Positions 63,778 to 64,000 of a DNA stretch of 64,000 nucleotides are shown here, piece after piece. This DNA is from Tuctoria greenei. Taxonomy: Eukaryota > Streptophyta > Magnoliopsida > Poales > Poaceae. The stretch lies in NCBI GenBank assembly GCA_036927565.1, contig JAYESD010000005.1, positions 88,762,301 through 88,826,300 on the forward strand, read 5' to 3'. Both the position numbers and the translations under genes were made by a program. The notes beneath the pieces are model-generated. The model made no database searches and was not told the DNA's origin. It saw only the letters and a program-made list of their open reading frames with translations. The number at the start of each line of letters is the position of its first letter. The first letter of the stretch is position 1.

Positions 63778-64000
63778 CTATTTGTCATTCAAACCTCCCG
63801 ATATATGGGTGGTATGAGCGGCATCGGAACCGATTTGGACGAATTTGACGGGGATGTCAGTGTCGCCGCTTGGTTGCACGCGAGGTGCAGAGGTTGAGCC
63901 TCGTTGACGAATGCTCGGGGGTTTCGGAGCTTGTTCTTGCCTGGATTCTTCCTCCCGCGCTGTAGCAAGCGCATGAAGTTCCTCCAAAGTAGTCACTCTG
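63778..64000 (-). CDS. pol: TAT-G pol, protease-RT linker (partial, runs off the window)
   Basis: Minus strand, 72 residues ending at the TAG (63778-63780). The end, DIPVKFVQIGSDAAHTTHIS, is the conserved block that joins protease to RT in Tat elements. The preceding Gln/Glu/Arg-rich part is a linker. The frame is in phase with the RT frame apart from the TAG. The start is uncertain because the frame reaches the window edge. Confidence 0.75.
   Translation of the reverse strand, partial: RVTTLEELHALATAREEESRQEQAPKPPSIRQRGSTSAPRVQPSGDTDIPVKFVQIGSDAAHTTHISGGLNDK

Larger units (their letters stand above)
54061..64000 (-). mobile_element. TAT-G: Tat-type gypsy element, minus strand, with antisense ORF
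   Basis: The 3' LTR is at 54061-54939, pol runs on the minus strand from the right edge to about 60283, and a plus-strand spliced ORF occupies 55461-59018 between pol and the LTR. Antisense ORFs in this place, some with a Transposase_28-type domain, are known for grass Tat elements. gag, primer site and 5' LTR lie beyond 64000. LTR ends are TGTCGGT...ACCGACA. It sits in ATH-B, with left flank CCAAC (54056-54060). Confidence 0.85.

Noticed and set aside
1..64000. A host gene, tRNA or rRNA
   Set aside because: Every long or recognisable frame belongs to a retroelement, and I saw no tRNA or rRNA sequence on either strand; a profile search could still find a small one.

Overview
The window is intergenic plant DNA built almost entirely of nested LTR retrotransposons; I see no host gene, tRNA or rRNA. 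The element families point to a large-genome monocot, probably a grass: Sirevirus-type Copia elements with palindrome-studded LTRs and an extra ORF after pol, Tekay- and CRM-like chromoviruses, Athila-type elements primed by tRNA-Asp, and a Tat-type element with an antisense ORF of the grass 'putative gypsy type transposon' kind. The species itself cannot be read from the sequence. Working names used below: TEK-1, TEK-2 (Tekay-type gypsy), SIRE-1, SIRE-2 (Sirevirus-type Copia), ATH-A, -B, -C, -F (Athila-type), CRM-D (CRM-like, minus strand) and TAT-G (Tat-type, minus strand).

Layout. 1-5327: 3' part of TEK-1 (RT, RNase H, integrase, chromodomain, 3' LTR), lying in the integrase of TEK-2. 5328-17858: remnant TEK-2, split by SIRE-1 (5664-14207, target duplication CAAAC). 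TEK-2 lies in the RNase H region of ATH-A (17859-19967). ATH-A is cut by ATH-B, whose 5' LTR starts at 19968 and whose gag-pol runs to 24921. ATH-B's integrase is split by ATH-C (24922-53197, duplication GTGTC) and resumes at 53203. ATH-C carries three insertions: CRM-D in its 5' LTR (26175-33760, duplication CTAAC), SIRE-2 in its interior (38496-49676, duplication GATTT) and solo LTR ATH-F in its 3' LTR (50884-52404, duplication ATTGT). CRM-D holds a hAT-like MITE (30394-30870, 8-bp duplication). From 54061 to the right edge lies TAT-G: its pol is on the minus strand and a spliced antisense ORF is on the plus strand between pol and its 3' LTR.

How it works together. These are copy-and-paste elements: LTR promoters give a genomic RNA, gag packages it, and protease, RT, RNase H and integrase copy and insert it. 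Almost every coding region carries frameshifts, stops or lost catalytic residues, so most copies could move only with help from intact relatives.

The most striking signal is a lattice of 10-bp palindromes, consensus GGACWWGTCC, set in pairs 20-22 bp apart. It lies just upstream of the TATA box in both Sirevirus LTRs and upstream of the TATA box in the unrelated TEK LTRs. It recurs inside the Sireviruses ahead of the extra ORF. Two spacer blocks match between the gypsy and copia arrays at identical offsets, which argues for shared descent or exchange of a promoter module across superfamilies. Known Sirevirus LTR palindromes (for example in maize) are the nearest precedent I know of.
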